NCBI RefSeq assembly: GCF_009668025.1
Contig: NZ_WJXZ01000014.1
Location: 62,001-126,000, forward strand
Origin: Larkinella terrae
GTDB taxonomy: Bacteria > Bacteroidota > Bacteroidia > Cytophagales > Spirosomataceae
Direction: 5' to 3'
DNA: 64,000 nucleotides
A program made the position numbers and the translations under genes. Positions 33,731-42,224 of this stretch are shown here, piece by piece (the stretch's first letter is position 1; each line of letters begins with the position of its first letter). The notes beneath the pieces are model-generated. The model had not been told where the DNA came from. It was given only the letters and a program-made list of their open reading frames with translations, and ran no database searches.

Positions 33731-34371
33731 ATTTTGATGAATTGAAAGAAAAGTTATACGTGGCCGTGTTGTCGGACGTCCTCGATCAATTGGGCTACAC
33801 CCACCAGGCCACCCGCATCCCGTTTCACGCGTATACCGGTATTCCCAAACTACTTGGACGCTGCAAAACGACCCTTTGGGCGGACATGTTCGACCGCGAT
33901 AAAAACCCCTACGAACTGGAATTGCAGGCCGTCGATTCCTGCCAGCCGGGCGATGTGCTGATTTGTGCCGCGGGCGACTCCCGTCGTTCGGGAATCTGGG
34001 GCGAGTTGCTGTCGACGGCGGCCCGCAACAGCGGTTGTGTGGGCGTGATCGTTCACGGCGGTGTGCGCGACATTGATAAAATGCGGGCGATGGAGTTTCC
34101 GGTTTTTGCCACTTCCCGAAATCCGTACGACAGCCAGAACCGCCAGCGGGTAATTGATCTGGATGTCACGGTGGAAATCGACGGCGTTCAATTTCGACCG
34201 GGCGATCTGGTCATGGCCGATGAGGATGGGATTGTCGTAGTTCCGAAGGAAATTGAAAATCAGGCGATTGCGGCTGCCCTTGAAAAGGTGGATGCCGAAA
34301 ACACCACGCGCGATGCGATTAAGAATGGCATGAAAGCCTGGGAAGCGTACCAAAAATTTGGCGTATTATGA
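33727..34371 (+). CDS. RraA-family protein, HMG/CHA aldolase-like
   Basis: This 214-residue protein is related to 4-hydroxy-4-methyl-2-oxoglutarate aldolase. The metal and substrate site is visible as GELLSTAARNSGCVGVI (Gly-Glu-Leu) and GGVRDID (Arg, Asp), the usual DGxxRD in which the first Asp is His here. True RraA RNase regulators share the fold, but the operon context favours an aldolase or decarboxylase acting on a 2-oxo acid. It overlaps the genes on both sides by four bases. Confidence 0.82.
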   Translation: MNFDELKEKLYVAVLSDVLDQLGYTHQATRIPFHAYTGIPKLLGRCKTTLWADMFDRDKNPYELELQAVDSCQPGDVLICAAGDSRRSGIWGELLSTAARNSGCVGVIVHGGVRDIDKMRAMEFPVFATSRNPYDSQNRQRVIDLDVTVEIDGVQFRPGDLVMADEDGIVVVPKEIENQAIAAALEKVDAENTTRDAIKNGMKAWEAYQKFGVL

Positions 34372-34751
34372 GCAAGAAAGAAGTAGTCAGCGGGGCGAAT
34401 ATCCCGAAAAGTCACCTGCCGTTTTCACCCGGTATTGTGTCCGGTGATCACCTGTTTGTGTCGGGACAGGCGTCGGTGGATGACACTGGCCAGATTGTCG
34501 TCGACACCTTTGAGGGCGAATGTCGGCGGTCGTTTGAGAACCTGAAGCGGATTGTGGAAGCCGCCGGAGCCAGCCTCGACGATGCCGTTCAGGTGCGGAA
34601 TTACGTCGGCAAACAGGAATACCTGGCCGAATTCAACGCCATTTACCGGGACTATTTCAACGCGCCGTATCCGGCCCGCACCACACTCATCGGTTGCCTC
34701 GGCGACCTGCTGAAGTTCGAAGTCGATGCGGTTTTTTACGTCGGAAAGTAA
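34368..34751 (+). CDS. RidA-family enamine/imine deaminase
   Basis: This 127-residue YjgF/YER057c/UK114-fold protein hydrolyses reactive enamines and imines released by PLP enzymes. The catalytic Arg is present in YPARTTLIG and the Glu in LLKFEVDAV, so it is likely active. Its start overlaps the RraA-like stop (ATGA). Location three genes after a fold-type II PLP enzyme fits a shared pathway. Confidence 0.88.
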   Translation: MSKKEVVSGANIPKSHLPFSPGIVSGDHLFVSGQASVDDTGQIVVDTFEGECRRSFENLKRIVEAAGASLDDAVQVRNYVGKQEYLAEFNAIYRDYFNAPYPARTTLIGCLGDLLKFEVDAVFYVGK

Positions 34752-34760
34752 GTTTCAATC

Positions 34761-36227
34761 ATGCGAAAACGAGTCGCCCTGCTGGGGATTTACCACGAAA
34801 CCAACACGTTTATTGAAACGCCCACCACATTGGACGATTTCAAAAAGGGCTATTGGCTGGCTGGTGACGCCATCCGAACCGAGTACGAGGGTGCGCACCA
34901 CGAAATCAGTGGCGTCATCGAAGTGATTGACAGCCAGCCTGATCTGGAACTGATACCGGTTTTTTACGTGTCGGCGACCCCGGGCGGAATGATTCAGCAG
35001 GCAGCCTACGAATCCATACTGGCCGAACTCATGACGGCTATCGATGCGGTTTTGCCCCTGGACGGCTGTATTGTCGTACCGCACGGGGCCGGTGTGGCGG
35101 ATTCGTATCCTGATCTGGACGGGCATTGGCTGGTTTTGTTACGCGAAAAGCTGGGCAACGAAATCCCGATCACCGGTACGCTGGACCCGCACGCCAACGT
35201 CAGCCCGGCGATGGTGTCGGCTACGGACGCACTGGTGGCGTATGCCACCAACCCGCATGTCGATCAGCGGCTTACGGGTCGGATAGCCGCCGAACTGATG
35301 GTGGAAGCACTGCGCGGAAATTGTAAACCGGTGCAGCATCTGGTGCAACTGCCGATAGCGATCAGTATCGAACAGCAATACACCTCGCAGGAGCCTTGCC
35401 GGAGCCTGTACGATTTCGTAAACCGGACAAAAGAGCAAAACCGCCTGCGGTCGGCGAGCGTGCTGCTCGGTTTTCCGTACGCCGATGTGCCGGAAATGGG
35501 CTCGTCTTTTATTCTCGTCGGAGATGAAAAGCAGAACCCGGATGTTCGTCCGCAGTTGCAGAAAATCGGACAGACATTATCCGACTATATCCTCAACCGA
35601 AAGGAAGATTTTAACGGCAAAAAAACCGGTATTGCTGAGGTTTTCTCTTCGCTGGAAACCTTACCCAAACCGATCCTGATGCTGGATATGGGCGATAACG
35701 TCGGAGGAGGGGCACCCGGAAACAGTACGCATTTACTTGACTATCTGGAAGATAAAAAGACGTCACCGGTTTTTATTTGCCTTTACGATCCGCAGGCGGT
35801 TTTGGAAGCGGGAAGGTACAACCCTGGCGAATCGTTTCGATTGGCGATGGGCGAAAACGGTCGGGAATTCGAAGCGGACGTGATTCTTGAGCAATTGTCG
35901 GACGGGAAGTTTACCGAAACGACCCCCAAACACGGCGGTTTTGTGAATTACGATATGGGCGAAACGGCGATCGTGAAAACCGCCAAAGGCAACACCGTCA
36001 TGCTGACGACCCGCCGAACACCGCCGTACAGCCTTCGGCAACTGACGGCATTCGGACTCAAACCCGAGTCGTTCGCGGTGATTATCGCCAAGGGCGTCAA
36101 TGCGCCGATTGCCGCCTACGCCCCGGTTTGCCCGTCAATCGTGCAGGTCGATACGCCCGGCGTCACTCAGGCGGACATGACCCTGTTTGCATACAAAAAC
36201 CGCCGGGAGCCGATGTTTCCTTTTTAA
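34761..36227 (+). CDS. M81-family (MlrC-like) metalloprotein
   Basis: This 488-residue protein matches the MlrC/DUF1485 family: the N-terminal GIYHETNTF, then PHGAGVADSYPDLDG, GTLDPHANVSP (metal-binding His/Asp) and DNVGGGAPGNST. The namesake hydrolyses linearised microcystin, but most family members sit in small-molecule catabolic operons and probably hydrolyse amides, ureides or lactams. No signal peptide. It starts nine bases after the RidA gene. Substrate here unknown. Confidence 0.85.
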   Translation: MRKRVALLGIYHETNTFIETPTTLDDFKKGYWLAGDAIRTEYEGAHHEISGVIEVIDSQPDLELIPVFYVSATPGGMIQQAAYESILAELMTAIDAVLPLDGCIVVPHGAGVADSYPDLDGHWLVLLREKLGNEIPITGTLDPHANVSPAMVSATDALVAYATNPHVDQRLTGRIAAELMVEALRGNCKPVQHLVQLPIAISIEQQYTSQEPCRSLYDFVNRTKEQNRLRSASVLLGFPYADVPEMGSSFILVGDEKQNPDVRPQLQKIGQTLSDYILNRKEDFNGKKTGIAEVFSSLETLPKPILMLDMGDNVGGGAPGNSTHLLDYLEDKKTSPVFICLYDPQAVLEAGRYNPGESFRLAMGENGREFEADVILEQLSDGKFTETTPKHGGFVNYDMGETAIVKTAKGNTVMLTTRRTPPYSLRQLTAFGLKPESFAVIIAKGVNAPIAAYAPVCPSIVQVDTPGVTQADMTLFAYKNRREPMFPF

Positions 36228-36236
36228 ACTTCGTTA

Positions 36237-36255
36237 TTCAATATTCGATATTGAA
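36237..36255. repeat. Small palindrome after the M81 gene
   Basis: TTCAATATTCGATATTGAA is a perfect 8-3-8 inverted repeat ten bases after the stop. It resembles the 'ATTCGATATTC / TTCATTATTCATT' tracts near 21560 and 39490. It could be a weak processing signal. Confidence 0.6.
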
Positions 36256-36329
36256 TTGATTGTCAAAGGTTTAAACAATGTGAGCTATGAAATTTTCAGA
36301 TTGATATCCAGCTAATTAAGTGCCAGCGG

Positions 36330-36475
36330 CACGACATGTTTGTAGCTAAAAAGCGACCCGATTCCTCCCGCGTGCCTTTAGGTACGCAATCAGCTTGGGT
36401 GGTAGCGTACCTAAAGGCACGCGCAGTAGCTTAAGAAGTTATTTTGCTACAAACATTCAACCGCTACGCGGCCAA
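36330..36475. repeat. Nested palindromic intergenic element (variant 1)
   Basis: Outer arms ATGTTTGTAGC (36336-36346) and GCTACAAACAT (36446-36456) enclose a perfect 18-bp inner inverted repeat, GCGTGCCTTTAGGTACGC (36370-36387) with 36405-36422. With the small palindrome before it, this accounts for most of the 305-base gap between the M81 and SMP-30 genes; no gene is seen there. Confidence 0.8.
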
Positions 36476-36532
36476 TCATCTCAAAGCTCACGTTAAATAG
36501 CGATTGCTGAATAGCGAACAACGAAGTTGAAA

Positions 36533-37363
36533 ATGCACCATATCGTCGAAAAGCTTCTTGATCTGTCCTTTTACACCGAGGGTCCGGTGGTGGATCGGGA
36601 GGAGAATTTTTACTTTTCCACTTTAACGGGCGGGGAAATTGTGCGGGTGGATACCGATGGGGCGTATTCCGTTTGGGCTAAAACCGCCTGCCCGAATGGA
36701 CAGGTTATTCTGCCGGATGGAACGCATTGGGTGTGTGATCCCAAGCAAGCTGCCGTCAGCCGGTTTGATGCAACGGGTGAATATCAAGGAGCTGTTATTC
36801 AGTGCGTTTGCGCTGGTGCAATCGTGCAATCGCCAAATGATCTGATCATTGATTCGCAGCGAAATCTGTATTTCACGGACTCGATTCGGACGGATGGAAA
36901 AGTCTTTTTTGTCGGTTCCGACGGCCTGGAGCGGATCGTCGCCGACAGCATCGATTACGCGAACGGTCTGGTGTTGTCCAGTGACGAGCGGTTTTTGTAC
37001 GTGGCCGAAAGTTTTAAAAACCGGGTGCTGGTGATCGAACTGGCTGAACCCGGTATTCCGAAAACGAAGCCGAATGTCTTTGCGGATTTACCGGTTCACC
37101 GTTCCGGCAATCCGATCGGCAACTTGCCGGACGGACTAGCCATCGACCGCGCCGGAAATGTTTGGGTGGCGCATTATGGGATGCAGGCGATTCAGGTGCT
37201 CTCGGCCGGGGGCGACTGGCGGTTTTCCATTGATACCTCGCTGCCCCTGACGAGCAATCTGTGTTTTCTGGAAGACAATCCCGAGCGTCAAACCTTGCTG
37301 GTGACCGGCGGCTACGGCGAGCCGGGGCCGGGCGGGGTGGTTCAGGTGACGGTTTTCCCTTAA
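36533..37363 (+). CDS. SMP-30/gluconolactonase-family protein
   Basis: This 276-residue beta-propeller has metal-site residues in FYTEGPVVD (Glu), SPNDLIID (Asn, Asp), DYANGLVLS (Asn) and LPDGLAIDRAGN (Asp), the standard SMP-30 set. It probably opens a sugar-acid lactone. I chose ATG at 36533; a TTG six bases earlier is possible. No signal peptide is visible. It is followed after ten bases by the mutarotase gene, so these two are likely expressed together. Confidence 0.85.
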   Translation: MHHIVEKLLDLSFYTEGPVVDREENFYFSTLTGGEIVRVDTDGAYSVWAKTACPNGQVILPDGTHWVCDPKQAAVSRFDATGEYQGAVIQCVCAGAIVQSPNDLIIDSQRNLYFTDSIRTDGKVFFVGSDGLERIVADSIDYANGLVLSSDERFLYVAESFKNRVLVIELAEPGIPKTKPNVFADLPVHRSGNPIGNLPDGLAIDRAGNVWVAHYGMQAIQVLSAGGDWRFSIDTSLPLTSNLCFLEDNPERQTLLVTGGYGEPGPGGVVQVTVFP

Positions 37364-37373
37364 TGACTGTAAG

Positions 37374-38438
37374 ATGATCAACCGGTTTTTTCGATTAGGT
37401 TTTCTCGTTATGATGACTGCTTTTAAAACCGTCGCGCAGTCGGCGGTCGAATGGTCTGAACTGCCCGAACTGCCGGGCGGAAAAGGTTGGGCGGGGATGT
37501 ACGCGGGCGTAAGCCATGACGCGCTGATTTGCCTGGGCGGGGCTAATTTCCCCGAAAAATACCCCTGGGAAGGCGGAAAAAAGAAATGGTACGACGATAT
37601 CTACGTACTCGTCGAAGGCAAAAACTGGCTGAAAACGGACGAAAAACTGCCTATTCCGGCAGGTTACGGCGCGACGGTTTCGTACCAGAATACGGTTATT
37701 TTGATTGGCGGAAGCAACGAAAACGGCCATTTAAACCGGGTGATCGGTTTTGAATGGGATGGGAAAAAGTTGTTTCAATCCAGCTTCCCCGATCTGCCGA
37801 TTCCACTGGCGAATATGGCCGGAACGCTGGTTGGCGACGTCATTGTCATCGCTGGAGGTATCAGTACACCGACCGAAACTCCCTTGAAAAAATGCTACGC
37901 GCTGGATTTGAAAAACCGGTCGCAGGGCTGGGCCGAAATAGATCCGTGGCCGGGCCCGGAACGCCAGCTTCCGGTATGTACGGTTTATCAGGGCCAGTTC
38001 TATTTGTTCGGGGGCGAAACCGTAGGTGTCAATTCCAAAGGGGTTAATTTTCGATCTATCCTGCTGGATTCCTACCGGTTACGTCTCACCCGGAACGCTG
38101 GCAAATGGACCGGTTTTTGGGAGAAGCTGGCCCCCATGCCCCGGGGTATGTCGGCTGGCGGGACGATTTTACCCGTATTAAAAAACGACCGTTTCCTGTT
38201 CTGGGGTGGCGTCGACGGGGTTACGGCCATGTACAAAATGCAGGCAACCCATCCCGGAATCATTCAAAGTCTGCTCTATTATTTCCCCGAAACCGATAGC
38301 TGGGAGTTCATCGGCCAGCAAACGAAAATTCCGGCGCGGGTCACCTTGCCAACGGTTTTCTGGAACAACCATTGGGTTTACGTCAGCGGAGAAATCAAAC
38401 CGGGCATCCGGACGCCTTCGGTGGTGAGTGTGAAGTAG
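37374..38438 (+). CDS. nanM: N-acetylneuraminate epimerase/mutarotase-like Kelch protein
   Basis: This 354-residue secreted protein has a signal peptide (FFRLGFLVMMTAFKTVAQS) and a six-bladed Kelch propeller with LPGGKGWAGMYAGV, CLGGANFPEKYPWEGG and LIGGSNENG, matching the cyclically permuted mutarotase family. E. coli NanM speeds conversion of the alpha-anomer released by sialidases to the beta-anomer that transporters use. Its presence supports sialic acid as the substrate of the locus. The permuted form occurs mainly in Bacteroidota. Confidence 0.82.
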   Translation: MINRFFRLGFLVMMTAFKTVAQSAVEWSELPELPGGKGWAGMYAGVSHDALICLGGANFPEKYPWEGGKKKWYDDIYVLVEGKNWLKTDEKLPIPAGYGATVSYQNTVILIGGSNENGHLNRVIGFEWDGKKLFQSSFPDLPIPLANMAGTLVGDVIVIAGGISTPTETPLKKCYALDLKNRSQGWAEIDPWPGPERQLPVCTVYQGQFYLFGGETVGVNSKGVNFRSILLDSYRLRLTRNAGKWTGFWEKLAPMPRGMSAGGTILPVLKNDRFLFWGGVDGVTAMYKMQATHPGIIQSLLYYFPETDSWEFIGQQTKIPARVTLPTVFWNNHWVYVSGEIKPGIRTPSVVSVK

Positions 38439-38469
38439 TGGACTGGTTTGTGGTGTCGTGAGGAGCAGA

Positions 38470-38516
38470 CTATTGACCATTGACCATAGTCCATTGACGA
38501 ATGACCATAGTCTGTG
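38470..38516. repeat. Short-unit repeat tract
   Basis: TATTGACCA, CATTGACCATAGTC, CATTGACGA and ATGACCATAGTC units lie between the mutarotase and aldo/keto reductase genes. They resemble the tract at 27503-27626 in unit type. Confidence 0.6.
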
Positions 38517-38541
38517 GAGTATAACCTTAAATGCTTTACGA

Positions 38542-39480
38542 ATGAAGTACAGAATATTTCGCGATTACCGGTTTTCTCAATTAACGCTGGGAACCGTGCA
38601 GTTGGGTTTGAATTACGGCATTTCGAACTCGGCAGGAATTCCGGATCGGGAGGAGAGCTTCCGGATGCTGCATTATGCGGCTCAGGCCGGCATCAGCACG
38701 CTTGACACCGCGCGCCAGTACGGCTATTCGGAACAGGTTCTGGGGGATTTTTTGGAAAAAACCGGTGATCGATACGCGCTCAATCTGGTTTCAAAATTTA
38801 AGATCAGTCCGGCTCATTTCGGCAATCTGGAGCGGGCGTGGAGCGAAGTTCGCCAGAGTGTTGTGGAGTCGTTGACGGCTTTGGGAATCAGGCAATTGCC
38901 GGTTTGCCTGCACCACAAAGGCCAGGAAGACATGCGGGATGTGATCCACATTCTGCCCACCATTTTGCACCGATTGAAGGAGGAAGGGCTGATCGACATC
39001 GGCGGAGTTTCGGCTTTTCGGCCCGAAGATGTCGAATACATTTTGGACGAGGAAGTGATGGAAGCCACCCAGATTCCGCTGAACATCTTTGACCAGCGTT
39101 TGTTGAAAACCGGTTTGCTCAATCAACTCCGGGCGCAATCGAAGCTCGTGTTTGTCCGCAGTGTGTTTTTGCAGGGATTGTTTTTTATGAATCCGGCGCA
39201 GTTGAACGGAACCCCGAAAAAGGCTGCGCACTTGCTGATTGCGCTGCAAAATCTGGCCAAACGGGCGCAGATGTCCGTCGCCCAGCTCGCTTTTTCGTTC
39301 GTTCGGGATTTGCCAGCGGTGGATAGCATCGTCTTTGGCGCAGTCAATCAGCAGCAGATTCAGCAAAATAGCGAGTTGCTGGCCGGTCCGCCGATTCCGC
39401 CGGAGCTGCTGGCCGAAATTCAGGAAGTGTTTGATTCCGTGGAAGAAGAAATCATTACGCCCGCGGTCTGGGTCTCCTAA
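38542..39480 (+). CDS. Aldo/keto reductase
   Basis: This 312-residue NADPH-dependent TIM-barrel oxidoreductase has the catalytic tetrad in LDTARQYGYSE (Asp, Tyr), LVSKF (Lys) and VCLHHKG (His). The C-terminal cofactor site reads VDSIVFGAVNQQQIQQN. It belongs to the group near pyridoxal or D-threo-aldose dehydrogenases. I chose ATG at 38542 since the frame upstream runs through repeats. In this locus it may reduce or oxidise a sugar derived from the released acid; that role is inferred from position only. Confidence 0.85.
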   Translation: MKYRIFRDYRFSQLTLGTVQLGLNYGISNSAGIPDREESFRMLHYAAQAGISTLDTARQYGYSEQVLGDFLEKTGDRYALNLVSKFKISPAHFGNLERAWSEVRQSVVESLTALGIRQLPVCLHHKGQEDMRDVIHILPTILHRLKEEGLIDIGGVSAFRPEDVEYILDEEVMEATQIPLNIFDQRLLKTGLLNQLRAQSKLVFVRSVFLQGLFFMNPAQLNGTPKKAAHLLIALQNLAKRAQMSVAQLAFSFVRDLPAVDSIVFGAVNQQQIQQNSELLAGPPIPPELLAEIQEVFDSVEEEIITPAVWVS

Positions 39481-39486
39481 CCTTCA

Positions 39487-39546
39487 TTATTCGGTGTTCG
39501 CTATTCGCTATTCGTTATTCAATATTTAATTAATAACGAACACCAG
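39487..39546. repeat. Inverted repeat with ATTCG units
   Basis: GGTGTTCG (39493-39500) pairs with CGAACACC (39537-39544); between them CTATTCG units repeat. It separates the aldo/keto reductase and the last SDR gene. Confidence 0.6.
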
Positions 39547-39566
39547 CGCCTGTAATCTTACCAAGT

Positions 39567-40358
39567 ATGAAAAACCTATTCAGTCTTGAAGGCAAAATCG
39601 CTATTGTAACCGGTGGCGCGGGCTTTTTCGGGACACCGATTTCCATCGCACTGGCCGAAGCCGGAGCGACGGTTGTTATTGCGTCTCGTGATGGTGAAAA
39701 ATGCCGGAAATTTGCCGCGACGATTCAGGAAAAAGGATTTTGCGCCGAAGGACTGGCGATGGATCTGGAGGATGAAAATTCCATTCGGACGTTCGTGGAC
39801 ACGGTAAAAAACCGCTTCGGGCGAATCGATATTCTCGTCAACAATGCGGTTTCGCGTGACGGTTTCAAGAATCTGGAAGACATCGACAAGGCCAGTTGGG
39901 AAAAAGCCCAGCGGATCAACTCGACCGGTCTGGTGCTGATTACCCAAGCGGTTATTGAAGTGATGCGTCCGCAGCAATCCGGTAACATCATCAACATCAG
40001 CTCGATTCAGGGCGCGGTCGGTCCCCATTTTCCCGTTTACGGCAACACCGGCATGACGAGTCCGGTCAATTATACGTACGACAAATGGGGCATGGTGGGC
40101 TTCACCAAATGGCTGGCCAACTTCTACGGAAAAGACAACATCCGGGCCAACTGCATCAGCCCCGGCGGCTACGGGCCAGGCGTCGCCCAAATGATTGGAA
40201 AAGAGGAGTTTGTTGAAAATTACAAGCGCCTGACGCCCCTGGGGCGGTTTGCCAGCGACGACGACATCAAAGGCCCGATTGTATTCATGGCCTCGGATGC
40301 GTCGGCGTTCGTTACCGGGCAGAACCTGCTGGTCGACGGCGGCTGGACGAGCTGGTAA
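39567..40358 (+). CDS. SDR-family oxidoreductase (second of the locus)
   Basis: This 263-residue short-chain dehydrogenase has TGGAGFFGTP as the nucleotide site, NNAVS, the catalytic Ser in ISSIQG and Tyr/Lys in NYTYDKWGM. A short insertion near residue 150 (PHFPVYGNTGMTSPVNYT) is unlike the first SDR of the locus and resembles gluconate 5-dehydrogenase-like or sialic-acid-type SDRs. It is the last gene before a strong terminator and so likely closes the 23-kb locus. Confidence 0.87.
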   Translation: MKNLFSLEGKIAIVTGGAGFFGTPISIALAEAGATVVIASRDGEKCRKFAATIQEKGFCAEGLAMDLEDENSIRTFVDTVKNRFGRIDILVNNAVSRDGFKNLEDIDKASWEKAQRINSTGLVLITQAVIEVMRPQQSGNIINISSIQGAVGPHFPVYGNTGMTSPVNYTYDKWGMVGFTKWLANFYGKDNIRANCISPGGYGPGVAQMIGKEEFVENYKRLTPLGRFASDDDIKGPIVFMASDASAFVTGQNLLVDGGWTSW

Positions 40359-40433
40359 ATTATTCCGTTAAAAAAGTGTTAGAGCCGTCTGGCAAGCGGT
40401 TTTTTATAAAATCACAGGTCATTGCCTTACCCG

Positions 40434-40484
40434 AAAATCACCGAATTCAGTGATAGCAAATCACGGATTTCGGTGATTTTTTTT
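40434..40484 (+). terminator. Strong terminator closing the sialic-acid locus
   Basis: A 12-bp stem (AAAATCACCGAA at 40434-40445, TTCGGTGATTTT at 40469-40480) with an inner GTGAT/ATCAC pair is followed by a run of T. Confidence 0.85.
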
Positions 40485-40578
40485 GGCCGGGGAAAAGGGA
40501 CATTTGCCGGTACCATCTGAAAATCAAATGGCCATGCAAGCGCCCCGTGCGCCGAAACGATTAACTTACTAAACCATT

Positions 40579-42213
40579 ATGCGTAAACCACACTATCTCT
40601 ACCTGCTTGCGCTACTCCCAACCGGCCTGCTGGCTCAGGGTAATTACGTAGCGAACAAATCCAATTCCAACTCGCCCGGCACCTACAACACCCTGGTGGG
40701 ACCCGGTGCGGGGGCTGCCGGCCCCATTACGAGTGACCGGAACACTATTACGGGTTACAATGCGGGCCTGGTGCTGACGTCCGGTTCCTGGAATACCTTC
40801 AACGGCGTCGACGCGGGCCGGTTTACCACGACAGGTTTTGCGAATACGTTTATCGGTAAAGAATCAGGGCTCTACAACACCAACGGGAGTTCCAACACCT
40901 TCGTGGGGGCATTGTCGGGTTATAGCAACACATCCGGGGTGGTCAATACGTTTGTCGGCTACCAGTCGGGGTATGCAAATACCTCGGGAGCCTACAACAA
41001 CTTTTTTGGCTACGGAGCCGGGCACGGCACCACAACCGGTAATGCCAATATTTACATCGGCCACATGGCGGGCTACCTGAGCACGGTCGGTCGGTACAAT
41101 GTCTTTATGGGTTACCAATCCGGTTACAATAACAACACGGGTTACGAGAACACCTTCATCGGTTTTGAAACCGGGAAAGGCAATACCGTCGGCAACGATA
41201 ACGTCTTCCTGGGACATCAGGCGGGGTATAACAACACGATGGGCGACGCCAACGTCTTTACGGGCGTAGCCGCCGGGTACGGCAATACGTCGGGCAAGTT
41301 TAACGTTTCGAATGGCCATTATGCCGGTTTTGTGAATAAAACCGGGTCGCAGAATACCGCCGTGGGTTATCAGGCCGGTTACACGAACCAATCGTCGTCG
41401 AATACGTTTGTCGGTTACCAGGCCGGTTCCAACAGCGTCACCGGTTCCAACAATACATTTGTGGGCCAGAATGCCAATGTACCTGCTGAAACAAATCTAT
41501 CGAATGTAACCGTGCTGGGGTACAATGCGAAGGCAACGGCCTCCAATTCGGTGATTCTGGGCAATGACGCCAACGTGGGCATCGGCAATACGGCTCCCGG
41601 CAACAAGCTGGAAATCACGCCGATCGGCATAAACCAGTCCGGGTTACGGTTTACCAATCTAACCAGTAACTCCCCCGCCAGCGTGCTGAAACAAACGAAG
41701 TTCCTGACGGTCAATGACAAGGGCGATGTGGTGTTGGGAAGCCTGAACAGTACGGCCCGCGAAAGTGCGGAATCGGCCTTGTGGCAGGTGAGCGGCAATC
41801 ATCTGCAGAATGCCAACGAAGGGGGCGTCATCATCGGCAGTGGCGTCGGCAAAACCCCGGCGGGATACCGACTGTATGTCGCGGAAGGTATTCTGACCGA
41901 AAAAGTAAAAGTGGCCGTGAAGAGTACCGATGACTGGAGCGACAAAGTGTTCGAGAAGGGGTATAAACTGAAAAGTTTAGCCGAAGTGGAGCAGCACATC
42001 CACCAGACCGGTCACCTGCCGAGCGTACCTTCGGCGGCCGAGGTGGTCGAGAAAGGGATTGATCTGGGTAAAATGGACGCCAAACTGCTGGAAAAAATCG
42101 AAGAGCTGACGCTCTATCTGATCGAGCAACGGAAAGAGCTGGAAGCGGTTCGGGAGCAGAACAAACAACTGAAAGAGCGCATGACGGTATTGGAGGGAAG
42201 ACGTAAACGCTAA
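40579..42213 (+). CDS. Secreted beta-roll repeat protein with coiled-coil C-terminus
   Basis: This 544-residue protein has a signal peptide (YLYLLALLPTGLLAQ). Residues about 30-330 consist of roughly thirteen 22-residue repeats of the form TGxxNTFxGYxAGYxN, as in left-handed beta-roll heads of trimeric adhesins and phage tail fibres. The C-terminus (about 435-544) holds HIHQTGHLPSVPSAAEVVEK followed by a Glu/Lys-rich coiled coil, a tail common in Bacteroidota fibre-like proteins. It is probably a trimeric surface fibre or adhesin. A gene for a T9SS-sorted protein follows 11 bases later. Confidence 0.75.
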   Translation: MRKPHYLYLLALLPTGLLAQGNYVANKSNSNSPGTYNTLVGPGAGAAGPITSDRNTITGYNAGLVLTSGSWNTFNGVDAGRFTTTGFANTFIGKESGLYNTNGSSNTFVGALSGYSNTSGVVNTFVGYQSGYANTSGAYNNFFGYGAGHGTTTGNANIYIGHMAGYLSTVGRYNVFMGYQSGYNNNTGYENTFIGFETGKGNTVGNDNVFLGHQAGYNNTMGDANVFTGVAAGYGNTSGKFNVSNGHYAGFVNKTGSQNTAVGYQAGYTNQSSSNTFVGYQAGSNSVTGSNNTFVGQNANVPAETNLSNVTVLGYNAKATASNSVILGNDANVGIGNTAPGNKLEITPIGINQSGLRFTNLTSNSPASVLKQTKFLTVNDKGDVVLGSLNSTARESAESALWQVSGNHLQNANEGGVIIGSGVGKTPAGYRLYVAEGILTEKVKVAVKSTDDWSDKVFEKGYKLKSLAEVEQHIHQTGHLPSVPSAAEVVEKGIDLGKMDAKLLEKIEELTLYLIEQRKELEAVREQNKQLKERMTVLEGRRKR

Positions 42214-42224
42214 CGGAATCATTC

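Noticed and set aside
40660-41470. Tandem DNA repeats
   Set aside because: The repetition is at protein level (TGxxNTFxGYxAG) with strong synonymous variation, so it is a repeat protein and not a DNA satellite.
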